The translations under genes and the position numbers were made by a program. From the NCBI GenBank assembly GCA_035574315.1, contig DATLYW010000048.1, positions 124,001 through 188,000 on the forward strand: a DNA stretch of 64,000 nucleotides. The letters run 5' to 3'. The notes under the pieces are model-generated. The model worked only from the letters and a program-made list of their open reading frames with translations. It did not search any database and was not told the DNA's origin. Positions 27,071 through 37,401 of this stretch are shown in pieces. Numbering within the stretch: the stretch's first letter is position 1; each line of letters opens with the position of its first letter. Source of the stretch: Candidatus Zixiibacteriota bacterium (GTDB taxonomy: Bacteria; Desulfobacterota; Binatia; UBA9968).

Positions 27071-28345
27071 ATGCTGACCTTTACCGTCATCACCTTGTTC
27101 CCTTCGATGCTCGAGTCGCCCCTCGGCCATAGCATCCTCAAGAAGGCGCAGGAGAAAGAATTGATCTCGGTCTCCATGGTGGACCCGCGCGACTACACGG
27201 CGGACCGCCACCGGATCGCCGACGATTATCCGTACGGCGGCGGCCATGGAATGGTGATGAAGCCCGAGCCCCTCGTGGCCTCGATCGAGGACGTCAGGCG
27301 GAAATCTCCCGGCGCTCGCGTCATCCTGCTTTGCCCCCAGGGACGGGTCTTCGATCAGGCTGTGGCCGCCCGACTGGCCCGCGAGAACCATGTGGTGCTG
27401 GTGTGCGGCCGCTACGAAGGAGTCGACGAACGTGTCAAGGCGTTCGTCGACGAAGAGCTGTCGATCGGCGACTATACCCTGAGCGGCGGTGAACCCGCCG
27501 CGCTGGTCGTCATCGACGCCGTGGCCCGGCTGGTCGCGGGCGTGCTCGGAAACGAAAGATCGGCCGCGGAGGAATCGTTTGTTGAGGGCCTTCTCGAGTA
27601 CCCCCAGTACACGAGGCCCGAAGAGTTCCGCGGGATGCGCGTGCCGGACGTGCTCCTCTCGGGGGACCACGAGCGGATCCGGCGGTGGCGCCGGCGCGCG
27701 AGCGTCGCACTCACCGCCGAGCGGCGGCCCGACCTCCTCGCGCGCGCCCGGCTGAGCGCGGAGGAAAAGGCCGAGGCACTGAAGCACCGGGCCCCCGTCT
27801 ACCTCGCCCTGCTCCATCATCCGGTTTACGACAAGAACGGCCGGGTGGTGACCACGGCGGTGACCAACATGGACATCCACGACATCGCGCGGGCCGCGCG
27901 AACCTACGGCGTCCGGGCCCTCTACGTTGTCACTCCCGTCAAGGCGCTCCAGAAGCTGTCGCTCAAGATCATCGAGCACTGGGAAACCGGCTATGGGGCC
28001 GAGTACAACGCTACCCGCAAGGAGGCTCTGGCGCTGGCGCGCGTCACCGACGCGCTCGACGACGTGCTCATTGACGTCGAGCGCGAAAGCGGCATCCAGC
28101 CCGCGATCGTCGCGACCTCCGCCAGGACGGGTCCGGGACGCGCCTCTTTCCCCCAGGTCCGGGACATGTTAATAAAGAGTTCTCGGCCAGTGCTGATTCT
28201 TTTCGGGACGGGCTGGGGCCTGACGGACGAGATCCTTTCCCGAGCGGATTACATTCTGGAGCCCGTCGAGGGTTGCGCCGGCTACAATCACCTGTCCGTG
28301 AGGTCGGCGGCAGCCATCATTTTGGACCGCCTCTTGCGGTATTGA
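27071..28345 (+). CDS. trmD: TrmD tRNA (m1G37) methyltransferase fused to a COG4752-type RNA methyltransferase domain
   Basis: Residues 1-235 are a complete Trm[35 protein letters not shown], the trefoil-knot segment [14 protein letters not shown], then [20 protein letters not shown] and [11 protein letters not shown]. Residues 240-424 are a second SPOUT-like domain: [52 protein letters not shown], then [20 protein letters not shown] recognise it as the COG4752/Methyltrn_RNA_4 protein, often encoded just downstream of trmD in delta-proteobacteria. Here one uninterrupted frame of 424 residues joins them. TrmD makes m1G37 against +1 frameshifts; the second domain's target is not known. Confidence 0.92.
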   Translation: MLTFTVITLFPSMLESPLGHSILKKAQEKELISVSMVDPRDYTADRHRIADDYPYGGGHGMVMKPEPLVASIEDVRRKSPGARVILLCPQGRVFDQAVAARLARENHVVLVCGRYEGVDERVKAFVDEELSIGDYTLSGGEPAALVVIDAVARLVAGVLGNERSAAEESFVEGLLEYPQYTRPEEFRGMRVPDVLLSGDHERIRRWRRRASVALTAERRPDLLARARLSAEEKAEALKHRAPVYLALLHHPVYDKNGRVVTTAVTNMDIHDIARAARTYGVRALYVVTPVKALQKLSLKIIEHWETGYGAEYNATRKEALALARVTDALDDVLIDVERESGIQPAIVATSARTGPGRASFPQVRDMLIKSSRPVLILFGTGWGLTDEILSRADYILEPVEGCAGYNHLSVRSAAAIILDRLLRY

Positions 28346-28369
28346 ACACCTTGTCGAAGGAGTCGCGTT

Positions 28370-28726
28370 ATGAACATCTTGAACGAGATCGAAGCGCAGC
28401 AAACCAAGCAGCAACCTCCGTCGCTCAGGCCCGGCGAAACGGTACGGGTTCATGTCAAAGTCGTCGAAGGCGAGAAGGAACGGACGCAGGTCTTCGAGGG
28501 AACCGTGATCGGGCTTTCCGGCGAAGGGAACCGCGCGATGTTTCGCGTGCGCAAGGTTTCCTACGGAGTCGGGGTGGAGCGCATCTTTCCGCTCCATTCG
28601 CCGCGCATCGAGAAGGTCGAAGTGGTCGCGCGCGGAAAAGTGCGCCGGGCGAAGCTCTACTATCTGCGGCAGCGGTCGGGCAAAGCGGCGCGGTTGAGCG
28701 GCGAAGAGGGGTCTTCCGGAGGTTGA
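28370..28726 (+). CDS. rplS: 50S ribosomal protein L19
   Basis: The segments [39 protein letters not shown] and [19 protein letters not shown] are the L19 signature, at the 30S-50S interface. 118 residues. GAAGGAG precedes the ATG. Last gene of the ffh operon; the bactofilin gene on the other strand ends one base away. Confidence 0.98.
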   Translation: MNILNEIEAQQTKQQPPSLRPGETVRVHVKVVEGEKERTQVFEGTVIGLSGEGNRAMFRVRKVSYGVGVERIFPLHSPRIEKVEVVARGKVRRAKLYYLRQRSGKAARLSGEEGSSGG

Positions 28727-28727
28727 T

Positions 28728-29096
28728 CTATCTGGCCAGGCCGATGATCCGCCCATTGCCGTCGAAGACGGCCCCTGGGTGGACTTTCAGCTCCCCGGCT
28801 TTGACTTCGCCCCGGAACTGCCCGCCAGGCATGATCTCGAAGCAACCCGCCACCTGCACCTTCCCGGCGAGCTGGCCTTCGAGCTGGAGGTGCCGCGCCG
28901 AAACGCGCGCGTCCACCCGCGCGTTGGGACCGACCACCAGCAGGTCGTTGGCCTTGACCTCCCCGGTAAAGCGGCTGTCGATCTTGACCGGAAGATCGTA
29001 GCTCAGCTTTCCCGAAACCGCTGAATCGGGGAAAAGCACCGTCCTCACCGCCCCGTGCATGAAGGAGGGGCTGCGGTTTTCAGGCTTCTCCGGCAT
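28728..29096 (-). CDS. Bactofilin (polymer-forming cytoskeletal protein)
   Basis: Beta-helical cytoskeletal protein. The repetitive core KIDSRFTGEVKANDLLVVG, VDARVSARHLQLEGQLAGKV and GGQFRGEVKAGELKV (about residues 40-115) has the hydrophobic/Gly periodicity of DUF583/bactofilin. 122 residues, with short unstructured ends. The start is ATG at 29096; M14 is a possible alternative. No peptidase M23 or other shape gene sits beside it, so its cellular job cannot be inferred from context. Confidence 0.9.
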   Translation of the reverse strand: MPEKPENRSPSFMHGAVRTVLFPDSAVSGKLSYDLPVKIDSRFTGEVKANDLLVVGPNARVDARVSARHLQLEGQLAGKVQVAGCFEIMPGGQFRGEVKAGELKVHPGAVFDGNGRIIGLAR

Positions 29097-29206
29097 GGTC
29101 CGAAACGCCGCTCCACCATACCATTCCGTTCGTCCAAAGCAAGCAACCCGGCCAGGCCACTTCGCCGGGAACGTCCAGCGCCCCCTGTCGAGGGCCAACC
29201 GATTTG

Positions 29207-29215
29207 TGCTAGCAT
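29207..29215 (+). promoter_or_regulatory. Extended -10 promoter of rarA
   Basis: TGC-TAGCAT (29207-29215) with no good -35. The expected start is about 3 bases before the ATG at 29225, so the transcript may be nearly leaderless; no Shine-Dalgarno sequence is visible. Confidence 0.35.
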
Positions 29216-29224
29216 GCTCTTGAA

Positions 29225-30556
<1,332 letters not shown>

Positions 30557-30610
30557 CCGCGAGATGCGGCGTGCAGCCGGGTCGAACACCTGTAACGGAG
30601 GGCGTCACGG

Positions 30611-31159
30611 ATGGAAGCGGTCTATCGTCACTTCGTGATCTGCCTGTTGACCGGTCTCGTCACGCTTCTTCCGGTCGGAGGCACCTTTCTTCTCCTCGTG
30701 TACGCTGAAAACTCCCTCAGCCCGCTGATCCCTGCGCGGTTTTACTTTCCCGGCGCGGGTTTGCTGTCGGTTATCGCCCTGCTCTATCTCCTGGGTCTTA
30801 CGCTGACGACGGTACTTGGCCGATGGCTCTGGCATCGAACCGACGCGCTCGTCTGCCGCCTGCCCGGGCTCGGCCTCCTTTACCGCACCCTCAAGCAGAT
30901 CCTCGGCCTCGACCCGGGGGAGGGGGCGCTTTTTGAGCGTGTAGTACTGGTTCCCGACGAAGGAACCGGCGGCGCCGAGATCGGCCTGGTGACGGGGTCC
31001 GAGGGCAACGGGGAAGCGCAAAGGCTGCTGGTCTTCGTTCCCCATTCGCCCAACCCGGCACAGGGCCGGCTTTTGCGTCTTTCGCCGGGGCGCGTTATTC
31101 CGACCGACTGGAGCGTCGACCGGGCGCTGAAGGGGCTGTTCTCGCTCGGCAAATTCTAA
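30611..31159 (+). CDS. DUF502 inner-membrane protein
   Basis: Two membrane spans at about residues 8-32 and 48-70, separated by a loop with ENSLSPLIPARFYFPGAG. A soluble domain follows, with PGLGLLYRTLKQILG and LVFVPHSPNPAQGRLL. This matches the DUF502 family, found in bacteria and plants (LIKE COV in plants), function unknown in bacteria. 182 residues, somewhat shorter than many members. It likely shares a transcript with rarA. Confidence 0.85.
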   Translation: MEAVYRHFVICLLTGLVTLLPVGGTFLLLVYAENSLSPLIPARFYFPGAGLLSVIALLYLLGLTLTTVLGRWLWHRTDALVCRLPGLGLLYRTLKQILGLDPGEGALFERVVLVPDEGTGGAEIGLVTGSEGNGEAQRLLVFVPHSPNPAQGRLLRLSPGRVIPTDWSVDRALKGLFSLGKF

Positions 31160-31262
31160 TCTCCAGGTCCGGGCGGAAGGACATACGACGAACCTGCCGC
31201 CGATCCCAGGAGAGCCGTTCGCCCGACGCTTTTCTTGACTCACGCGGCCGGCGCCCTGCTGA

Positions 31263-33299
31263 TCAAGAAGTCCGGCCGGCGCGGCCCGCCAGATCGAGCA
31301 GAAAAGCGTAGCAAAACGCGGTCTCGCGGTACCGCCGGAAACGGCCGGACGCCCCGCCGTGACCGGCTTCCATGTTGGTCTTGAACAGCAGCCGGTTGCG
31401 GTCGGTCTTCAGCTCCCGCAGCTTCGCCACCCATTTGGCGGGCTCCCAGTATTGGACCTGCGAATCGTGAAGGCCCGCAGTGATCAGCATGTGCGGGTAG
31501 TCTTTCGCCTCGACGTTGTCGTAAGGGGAATAGGAAAGCATGTAGTCGAAATACTTCTCGTCGTTCGGATCTCCCCATTCGTCGTACTCTCCGGTGGTGA
31601 GCGGCACGGACGGGTCGAGCATGGTGGTGACCACGTCGACGAACGGCACTTCGGCCACGATTCCCTTGAAAAGATCCGGCCGCATGTTGGCGATCGCCCC
31701 CATGAGAAGCCCGCCCGCGCTCCGCCCCATGGCGAAGAGCAGATCCGGGCAGGTATAGCCCTCCCTGATCAGATGCTCGGCGCATGCGATGAAGTCGGTG
31801 AAGGTGTTTTTCTTCTTCAGCAGCTTGCCGTCCTCGTACCACGACCGGCCGAGCTCCTGGCCGCCGCGCACGTGGGCGATCGCGTAGACGAAGCCGCGAT
31901 CGATCAGGCTCAGGCGCGGCGACGAGAACGCGGCGTCCGTGCTCAGGCCGTACGCGCCGTAGCCGTAGAGCAGCAGCGGGTTGCGCCCGTTTTTCTCGAC
32001 GCCGCGGCGGTAAACGATCGAGATCGGAACCTCCACGCCGTCCGCCTGCGCGTAGAGGCGTTCGGCGACGTAGTCGTCCGGGTCGAAGCCGCCCAGCACC
32101 TCCTCGCGTTTCAGCAGCCGCCGCTCGCCGGTGTCCATGTCGTGGTCGTAGATCGAGACCGGGGTTTTCATCGAGGTGTACTCGATGCGCAGCAGCGCGG
32201 TGTCCAGCTCGGGATTGTCGCCGAAGCCAGCCCGATAGCTTGGCTCGTCGAAAACCAGCTCGTGCCCCGCCCCGCCGCTCCAGGGGATCACGCGGATGTG
32301 AACCAGCCCCCGGCGGCGCTCCTCGACCGCCAGGTGGCGGGCGAACACCTCGAAATCGCTCAGCAGCACGTCCTCGCGGTGTGGAACGATCTCCACCCAG
32401 TTTTCCTCGGCCGGATGCTCCACGGGCGCCGCGACCAGGCGAAAATTCTTCGCCCCGCGGTTCGTCCGGATCAGGAAGCGGTCCTCGAAATGCTCGACGT
32501 AATACTCGTGGTCGCGCTGGCGCGCCAGCAGCAGTCGCGGTTCGCTCTCGGGATCGTCGGCTTCCAGATAGCGGCACTCCTGGCTGAGGGTCTGCGAGGA
32601 GACGATCATGATGAACCGGTTCGACTTGGTCTTGAATACGTAGGTCGAAAAGGTTTCGTCGGTCTCCTCGAAAACGAGAACGTCCCGCGAGGGATCGCTC
32701 CCCAGCGCATGCCGGAAGATCCGGCACGACCGGAGCGTGACCGGATCCTGCTTGGCGTAGAATAGCGTGCGGTTGTCGTTGGCCCACGCGAGGCTCTCGG
32801 TCGCCTCGGGAATCGCCTCATCGAGCGTTTCCCCCGTGGTCAGATTCTTGAAGTGAATGGTATAGACCCTCCGCCCCACGGTGTCCGTAGCGTAGGCGAG
32901 AACGTCGCTGCCGGAGCTGACCGCCCAGCCGCCGATCGAGAAAAACTCGTGCCCGCGCGCAAGCTCGTTCCCGTCGAGCATGATCTCTTCCGCAGCATCG
33001 AGCGAGCCGCGCTTTCGAGCCAGGATCGGATATTCCTTTCCTTCCTCGAAGCGGGTGTAGTAGAAATAGCCGCATTTGCGGTAAGGCACCGACTGGTCAG
33101 CCGGCTTGAAGCGCGCCTTGATTTCCTCGAACAGGGCGTCCTCGAGCGCCCTGAGGTGAGCGGTTTCCCTCTCGGCGCGCTCGTTTTCCGCCCTGAGATA
33201 CGCCAGGACCTCCGGGTTCTCCCGCTCGCGCAGCCAGTAGTAAGGGTCGATGCGCTTCCTCCCGTGCTTTTCGAGGATCGTCGGGATCTTCTTCAACAT
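31263..33299 (-). CDS. ptrB: Oligopeptidase B (peptidase family S9A)
   Basis: Trypsin-like serine oligopeptidase cutting after basic residues in short peptides, cytoplasmic. An N-terminal beta-propeller spans about residues 1-400 (starts DPYYWLRERENPEVLAYL). The catalytic alpha/beta-hydrolase domain has Ser527 in GRSAGGLLMGAIANMRPDL, then LTTGEYDEWGDPN with the substrate-site acidic residues, the Asp in MLITAGLHDSQVQYWEPAKW, and the His in MEAGHGGASGRFR. 678 residues, as expected. A short peptide gene with a strong ribosome site lies upstream on the same strand. Confidence 0.95.
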   Translation of the reverse strand: MLKKIPTILEKHGRKRIDPYYWLRERENPEVLAYLRAENERAERETAHLRALEDALFEEIKARFKPADQSVPYRKCGYFYYTRFEEGKEYPILARKRGSLDAAEEIMLDGNELARGHEFFSIGGWAVSSGSDVLAYATDTVGRRVYTIHFKNLTTGETLDEAIPEATESLAWANDNRTLFYAKQDPVTLRSCRIFRHALGSDPSRDVLVFEETDETFSTYVFKTKSNRFIMIVSSQTLSQECRYLEADDPESEPRLLLARQRDHEYYVEHFEDRFLIRTNRGAKNFRLVAAPVEHPAEENWVEIVPHREDVLLSDFEVFARHLAVEERRRGLVHIRVIPWSGGAGHELVFDEPSYRAGFGDNPELDTALLRIEYTSMKTPVSIYDHDMDTGERRLLKREEVLGGFDPDDYVAERLYAQADGVEVPISIVYRRGVEKNGRNPLLLYGYGAYGLSTDAAFSSPRLSLIDRGFVYAIAHVRGGQELGRSWYEDGKLLKKKNTFTDFIACAEHLIREGYTCPDLLFAMGRSAGGLLMGAIANMRPDLFKGIVAEVPFVDVVTTMLDPSVPLTTGEYDEWGDPNDEKYFDYMLSYSPYDNVEAKDYPHMLITAGLHDSQVQYWEPAKWVAKLRELKTDRNRLLFKTNMEAGHGGASGRFRRYRETAFCYAFLLDLAGRAGRTS

Positions 33300-33339
33300 G
33301 CAGCCCTTTCACTCCCCGACATCGCGCGCGGAGTGCCCC

Positions 33340-33444
33340 CTACTTCTTCCTTTCTTGCCGAGCGGCGATCCGCCCGCCCCCGACGAGGATTGCCAGCGGA
33401 GCCGAAACGACCGCCAGAACGAGCCTTTTGTCAGCCGACCGCAT
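33340..33444 (-). CDS. Putative 34-residue membrane peptide
   Basis: The ORF is MRSADKRLVLAVVSAPLAIL plus 14 further residues ending in RQERKK: a basic N-terminus, one hydrophobic segment of about 17 residues, and a basic tail. What makes it credible is a near-perfect Shine-Dalgarno sequence, AAGGAGGT (33458-33451), six to seven bases before the ATG, and a -10-like TAATAA near 33477-33482 on the same strand. No family is recognised. It lies 40 bases upstream of ptrB and could be its leader gene. Confidence 0.5.
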   Translation of the reverse strand: MRSADKRLVLAVVSAPLAILVGGGRIAARQERKK

Positions 33445-33516
33445 GAAGCGACCTCCTTGTTTCGGCCACGGGGCGGTTATTATCGGGCTCCGCGGTGAAA
33501 ATGTCCAACCGCCTCT

Positions 33517-33545
33517 TTGACACCGGCGGCCGGCACCGGTAATGT
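33517..33545 (+). promoter_or_regulatory. Promoter of the secreted phosphodiesterase gene
   Basis: TTGACA (33517-33522), 17 bases, TAATGT (33540-33545). The expected start is near 33552, 30 bases before the ATG. Confidence 0.6.
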
Positions 33546-33581
33546 CGAAACCCGCCGGCGCCAAGTAACGGTATTCCGCGA

Positions 33582-35477
33582 ATGAACCTCCCGCTGCGAT
33601 TGCTCGTCTCCGCCGTCTGGTTCTCGAGCGCCGCGGTCGTCTTTGCGAGCGCGGACCGATCTCCGCCGAAAGCGATCGTGGTCGCCTGGGATGGCGCCGT
33701 TCCCGCCTTCGCCGGCGACCTGCTCCGACAGGGAAAACTCCCTCATCTTTCGAGGCTGATCGAGACCGGAGTTTTCGCCGACGACGTCCTTGCGGTCTAC
33801 CCGTCGCTCACCGCTCCCGGTTTCGCGTCGCTCATGACCGGGGCCCGGCCCGATGCCACCGGGATAACCGGCAACCGCATCCCGCGCCTGCCGAAGGACC
33901 GCTTTACGGTTCTCGAAAGCGCCCCGGGCTTCTCTCCCGAGCTGCAACGGGCGGAAACGATCGTCGAGGTCGCCCGGCGCGCCGGCCGCAACGTGGTGGA
34001 CCTGCACATGCCGTTCGCGCCGCCGAGATCGGGCGGCGGGCTGCACTTTCGGGGATATGCCGGCATTTCCGGGCGCGACGGCGTCGTCGACGCCGAAAGC
34101 CACCGCCCCCGCGCCTCTCCTCCGTGGACCAACGCGCCCGCCAGTCTCGCTGCGCCTCTGGAAACCAGTTTCGCCGTCGGCGCCTCGACGCTCTACTGCC
34201 TGCTGATCGATGATCCGGCGGATGAGCGGCCCGGCTACGACACGATGCTCGTGGCTCCCGAGCGGGACGCCGCTCGCGCGAAAGCACGGCTGAAGGCGGC
34301 GCCTGCAGGAGCCGGCCCGTCCTACTGGAGCGATCCTGTCCAGGTCCGCACCGCTTCCGGAGAACCCGCCACCGTCTATTTCCGCCTGTTCCACCTCGAT
34401 CCCGGAGGCAAGGAATTTCTGCTCTACTTCACGCGCCCGGCGCGCGACCTCGCCGCGCCGCCGCATTTGCTCCGGGACGCAAGTCCCCTCGTCCGCGCTT
34501 TCGTCGGCAACGGCGCCAGCGTCCCGTATCTGCGCAGGAATTTCGGGCCGACGATCCCCGACGGCGGAGACGGGCTGGCCGAAGCACGTTATCTCGAAAC
34601 CGTTTCGTTCGCCCTGTATCAGCTCGAGCAGGCCGCGCGCTGGGCCATCGCGTTCGTCCCCTGGGATCTTTTTTTCGTCTACACGCCGTTCCCCGACGAA
34701 AGCGAGCATCTCTGGCGCGGCTACCTCGACCCGGCGCTTCCAGGCTACCGCAGCGAGATCGCCGGGCGGCTGCGGCCGCTGCTCGAGCGGATCTACCGTG
34801 GCGCCGACGAGCTGCTCGGGGTATTGATGGCTCATCGTCCGGATGACACGCTCGTCGCGCTGATCTCCGATCACGGGATGGAAGCGACGGACAGGCTCGT
34901 CTCGGTCAACAAGGCATTCCAGAGAGCCGGTCTGCTCGCCGTCGATGAAACGGGTCGCGTCGACCTCGCGAAAACGAAGCTGCTCTGCCCTCCAGGGACC
35001 GACGGCTATCTGCTTTTCAACATGCGAGACCGCAGGCAGGGATCGGTCGGCGATCGGGAGCGCGCGGCGCTGGTGGAGAAAGCTCGCCAGGCCCTGGCCG
35101 AGATCCGCGACGGCGCACGCCGCGTGGTCGCGAACGTCTACGACGCGCGGGCCCGCGGCTCGGCGCTGGGCATCGGCGGCGACGCCGGCGGGGATCTATA
35201 CGTCGATCTGGTGCCGGGGTACGAGCTCGACTGCCGGCTCGGCGGCGCCGGCGAGCTGATCGTCAAGCGAGAGCCTCACGGCGCCCACGGCTTCGACCCG
35301 GCGCGGCCCTCCATGCGGACCATCCTCGCGTTGAGCGGTCCCGGCGTACACGCCGGCCGAAGGCTCTCCGGAGTCCGCGTCATCGATTTCGCCCCGACCC
35401 TCGCCCGCCTGCTGCGGCTGCCGCCGCCGAAAGACGCCACCGGCCGGATTCTCCGCGAGGCGCTGATCGAGCCCTGA
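33582..35477 (+). CDS. Secreted alkaline-phosphatase-superfamily phosphodiesterase
   Basis: Signal peptide at residues 1-24 (LLVSAVWFSSAAVVFASA). The catalytic start AIVVAWDGAVPAFAG supplies the first metal Asp, and YPSLTAPGFASLMTG holds the nucleophile Thr/Ser. The second metal site is LVALISDHGMEATD near residue 425, with a further His in PHGAHGFDP near 560. This arrangement is the type I phosphodiesterase/nucleotide pyrophosphatase pattern, related to ectonucleotide pyrophosphatases. 631 residues. The substrate (nucleotide, phospholipid or phosphonate) is not readable. Own promoter; convergent with the GcvR-like gene. Confidence 0.85.
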   Translation: MNLPLRLLVSAVWFSSAAVVFASADRSPPKAIVVAWDGAVPAFAGDLLRQGKLPHLSRLIETGVFADDVLAVYPSLTAPGFASLMTGARPDATGITGNRIPRLPKDRFTVLESAPGFSPELQRAETIVEVARRAGRNVVDLHMPFAPPRSGGGLHFRGYAGISGRDGVVDAESHRPRASPPWTNAPASLAAPLETSFAVGASTLYCLLIDDPADERPGYDTMLVAPERDAARAKARLKAAPAGAGPSYWSDPVQVRTASGEPATVYFRLFHLDPGGKEFLLYFTRPARDLAAPPHLLRDASPLVRAFVGNGASVPYLRRNFGPTIPDGGDGLAEARYLETVSFALYQLEQAARWAIAFVPWDLFFVYTPFPDESEHLWRGYLDPALPGYRSEIAGRLRPLLERIYRGADELLGVLMAHRPDDTLVALISDHGMEATDRLVSVNKAFQRAGLLAVDETGRVDLAKTKLLCPPGTDGYLLFNMRDRRQGSVGDRERAALVEKARQALAEIRDGARRVVANVYDARARGSALGIGGDAGGDLYVDLVPGYELDCRLGGAGELIVKREPHGAHGFDPARPSMRTILALSGPGVHAGRRLSGVRVIDFAPTLARLLRLPPPKDATGRILREALIEP

Positions 35478-35574
35478 CCTCGTACCGCGGAGTACGGGGC
35501 TGCGCGGGAAGCCGCTGCGCGCGGCGATTCAACCCGGATTCGCCGTCGAGCTCGGCCGAGGCGAGGGCAACCCC

Positions 35575-35605
35575 GGAGCAGCGGAGGCGCAGGAACGCGA
35601 AATTT
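35575..35605 (-). repeat. Dispersed 31-bp spacer repeat, copy 1
   Basis: On the minus strand, an 18-base core AAATTTCGCGTTCCTGCG (35605-35588) plus 13 further bases matches 50296-50326, about 27 of 31 positions identical. Both copies are in non-coding spacers. Confidence 0.5.
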
Positions 35606-35708
35606 CAAAGTCGTCGCTGCGAAGGGATTCCCCTCGCATCCCGCGTCGGCCGCAACTGCAACCGCGACTTCGCTTCAATCGCAGAGGTTCGACGAGGTCA
35701 ATGCGCAA

Positions 35709-35743
35709 AACCAGGAACCGGGAACCCGAGACCGGAAACCGTC
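35709..35743 (+). repeat. Heptameric AACCGGR array, copy 1
   Basis: Five consecutive 7-base units: AACCAGG, AACCGGG, AACCCGA, GACCGGA, AACCGTC. The last unit touches the stop of the GcvR-like gene. The array at 51577-51604 ends with the same final two units apart from one base. Confidence 0.6.
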
Positions 35744-36272
35744 ATCGCAAGGAAAGCTCGATGTCGATATTTTCTTCGCGCTGGAGGTCGGCGAAGCGCT
35801 CGCGGAGAACGTTGACGCTGGTACTCGACGGCACGGAGATGCTCGCCTCCAGGCGGAAGATCGGTGTGCCGCTGACGGGAGCGGCGTAGGTCTTGGTCTC
35901 CATCGACTCGATGTTAACGCCCAGGCTGCTCAGAACGGCGCTGATTCGATGCACGATCCCCGGGTGGTCCAGGCTGGAGGCCGTGAGCCGATAGGGTAGA
36001 AGAGGCTCGGTGGGCTTTCGAGCCGCTGGAGTCTTGATTGCAAGGGTCAACCCGGTTTGGATTTCCAGCTCGCGATAGTGATTCGCGACTTTCAGAAGGT
36101 CGGCGCCTCTGCCGCTGATCAAGAGGATCACGGCGAACTCGCCGCAGAAAACCGCCATCTTGCTGTCCTCGATATTGCAGCCGTGGCGGTCGATGAACTC
36201 GGAGATTGTCTGCACCAGCCCGACCCGATCGGGACCGATAGCGGTGAGGATGAGATGCTCCTTATCGGTCAT
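35742..36272 (-). CDS. GcvR-like double-ACT-domain protein
   Basis: Two ACT domains. The first (about residues 5-80) begins HLILTAIGPDRVGLVQTISE, with HGCNIEDSKMAVFCGEFAVI. The second (about 93-170) has LTASSLDHPGIVHRISAVLS, LGVNIESMETKTY and PIFRLEASISVPS. This is the layout of the glycine-cleavage regulator GcvR, 176 residues. It lacks a DNA-binding domain, as GcvR does; no gcv genes are in the window, so the regulated pathway is unknown. The start is ATG at 36272; a TATATT -10 right upstream suggests a nearly leaderless mRNA. Confidence 0.88.
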   Translation of the reverse strand: MTDKEHLILTAIGPDRVGLVQTISEFIDRHGCNIEDSKMAVFCGEFAVILLISGRGADLLKVANHYRELEIQTGLTLAIKTPAARKPTEPLLPYRLTASSLDHPGIVHRISAVLSSLGVNIESMETKTYAAPVSGTPIFRLEASISVPSSTSVNVLRERFADLQREENIDIELSLR

Positions 36273-36281
36273 GGAGTCAGA

Positions 36282-36287
36282 AATATA
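36282..36287 (-). promoter_or_regulatory. -10 element of the GcvR-like gene
   Basis: TATATT on the minus strand (36287-36282), with only a weak, closely spaced TTGAAC as -35. The expected start is about 3 bases before the ATG. Confidence 0.35.
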
Positions 36288-36355
36288 GGATCGGATGCGA
36301 CCGTTCAACACGCCAGAACGAGCACCCCGGGACCCCGGACCGCCCACCCTGGAGG

Positions 36356-37333
36356 TCAAACTCGCCTTTGCAGAACCTCTGGGTTGGCCACGTGGATCGG
36401 GCGGCCGGCCGCAAAAGCGAGGATCTGCTCGACCACCGTGTCGTAATAGCTCTCGTAGGTTTCCCTCTCGACGTAGCCGAGATGGGGCGTGCAGATCGCG
36501 TTGTCGAGGCTCAGCAACGGATGGTTCCCGCCGATCACCGGCTCGTCCTCGTAGACGTCGACGGCGGCGAAGCCGGGCCGGCCGGCCCTGAGCGCCTCTA
36601 CCAGCGCTCCCTCCGCGATCAATCCGGCGCGGCTCGTGTTGACGAGGAGCGCCGTGGGTTTCATTCTTGCAAGGTCCTCGCGCGTTACGATGCCGCGCGT
36701 TTCCTTGTTCAGCGGGATGTGCAGGCTCAGAATGTCGGCCTCGGAGAAAAACGCTTCCCGGCTCGACGCCACCTCGTAGCCAGCGCTGCGGGCGCGCGCC
36801 GTGGAGCCCTCCCGGCCCCAGCAAACGACGCGCGCCCCGAACGCCCGCCCGACGTTCGCGACCAGGCTCCCGATCCGGCCGAACGCGTAGATACCGAGCA
36901 CTCTGTTGTGCACCGCCGAGCCGAGCGTCGATTGCCAGTGACCCTGCTTGAGCCGGTTGATCTCGTAGGGCAGGTGACGCAGCGCGGCGAGAATGAGCGC
37001 CCAGGTGAGCTCCGCCGTTGCGCTCGGGTTGCCCGCGCCGCCCGCGGACACGACGATCCCGCGCTCCGTGCACGCCGCGAGATCGATGTGGCTGACGTTG
37101 CGCCCGGTCTGGCTGACGAGCTTCAGCCTCGTCAAGCGCTCGACGACCGCCCGGGGAAAAGCGGAGCGCTGCTGGGTGAGGATGACCGCATCGGCATCCG
37201 CCAGCCGTTGCGCCAGCCGCGCCGGATCTTTTTCCGTGTCGTTGAAGACCGTTACGTCATGGGCGGCGAGCTTGGCGTAGCAGCGCAGCGTGCGAAACGC
37301 GTTCTGATAGTCGTCGAGCACCACGATCTTCAT
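36356..37333 (-). CDS. D-2-hydroxyacid dehydrogenase family protein
   Basis: NAD-dependent 2-hydroxyacid dehydrogenase related to phosphoglycerate dehydrogenase. KIVVLDDYQNAFRTLRCYA at the start and ELTWALILAALRHLPYEI. The Rossmann motif is LGIYAFGRIGSLVANVGRAF near residue 147, where the first Gly of GxGxxG is Ala. LVNTSRAGLIAEGALVEAL carries the active-site Arg, DVYEDEPV the Glu, and CTPHLGYVERETYE the His. 325 residues from the ATG at 37333. Divergent from the heme-oxygenase-fold gene, with which it shares a symmetrical promoter region. Substrate unknown. Confidence 0.9.
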   Translation of the reverse strand: MKIVVLDDYQNAFRTLRCYAKLAAHDVTVFNDTEKDPARLAQRLADADAVILTQQRSAFPRAVVERLTRLKLVSQTGRNVSHIDLAACTERGIVVSAGGAGNPSATAELTWALILAALRHLPYEINRLKQGHWQSTLGSAVHNRVLGIYAFGRIGSLVANVGRAFGARVVCWGREGSTARARSAGYEVASSREAFFSEADILSLHIPLNKETRGIVTREDLARMKPTALLVNTSRAGLIAEGALVEALRAGRPGFAAVDVYEDEPVIGGNHPLLSLDNAICTPHLGYVERETYESYYDTVVEQILAFAAGRPIHVANPEVLQRRV

Positions 37334-37371
37334 CGTCCCCTCCTCGATGGAAGAACAGCCGAAGCAACGAG

Positions 37372-37401
37372 ACGTTACAGAGAAAGCGGGGCCGCTGTCA
37401 A
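37372..37401 (-). promoter_or_regulatory. Promoter of the D-2-hydroxyacid dehydrogenase gene
   Basis: On the minus strand, TTGACA (37401-37396), 18 bases, TAACGT (37377-37372). The -35 lies in the left arm of the inverted repeat at 37391-37438. Confidence 0.6.
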
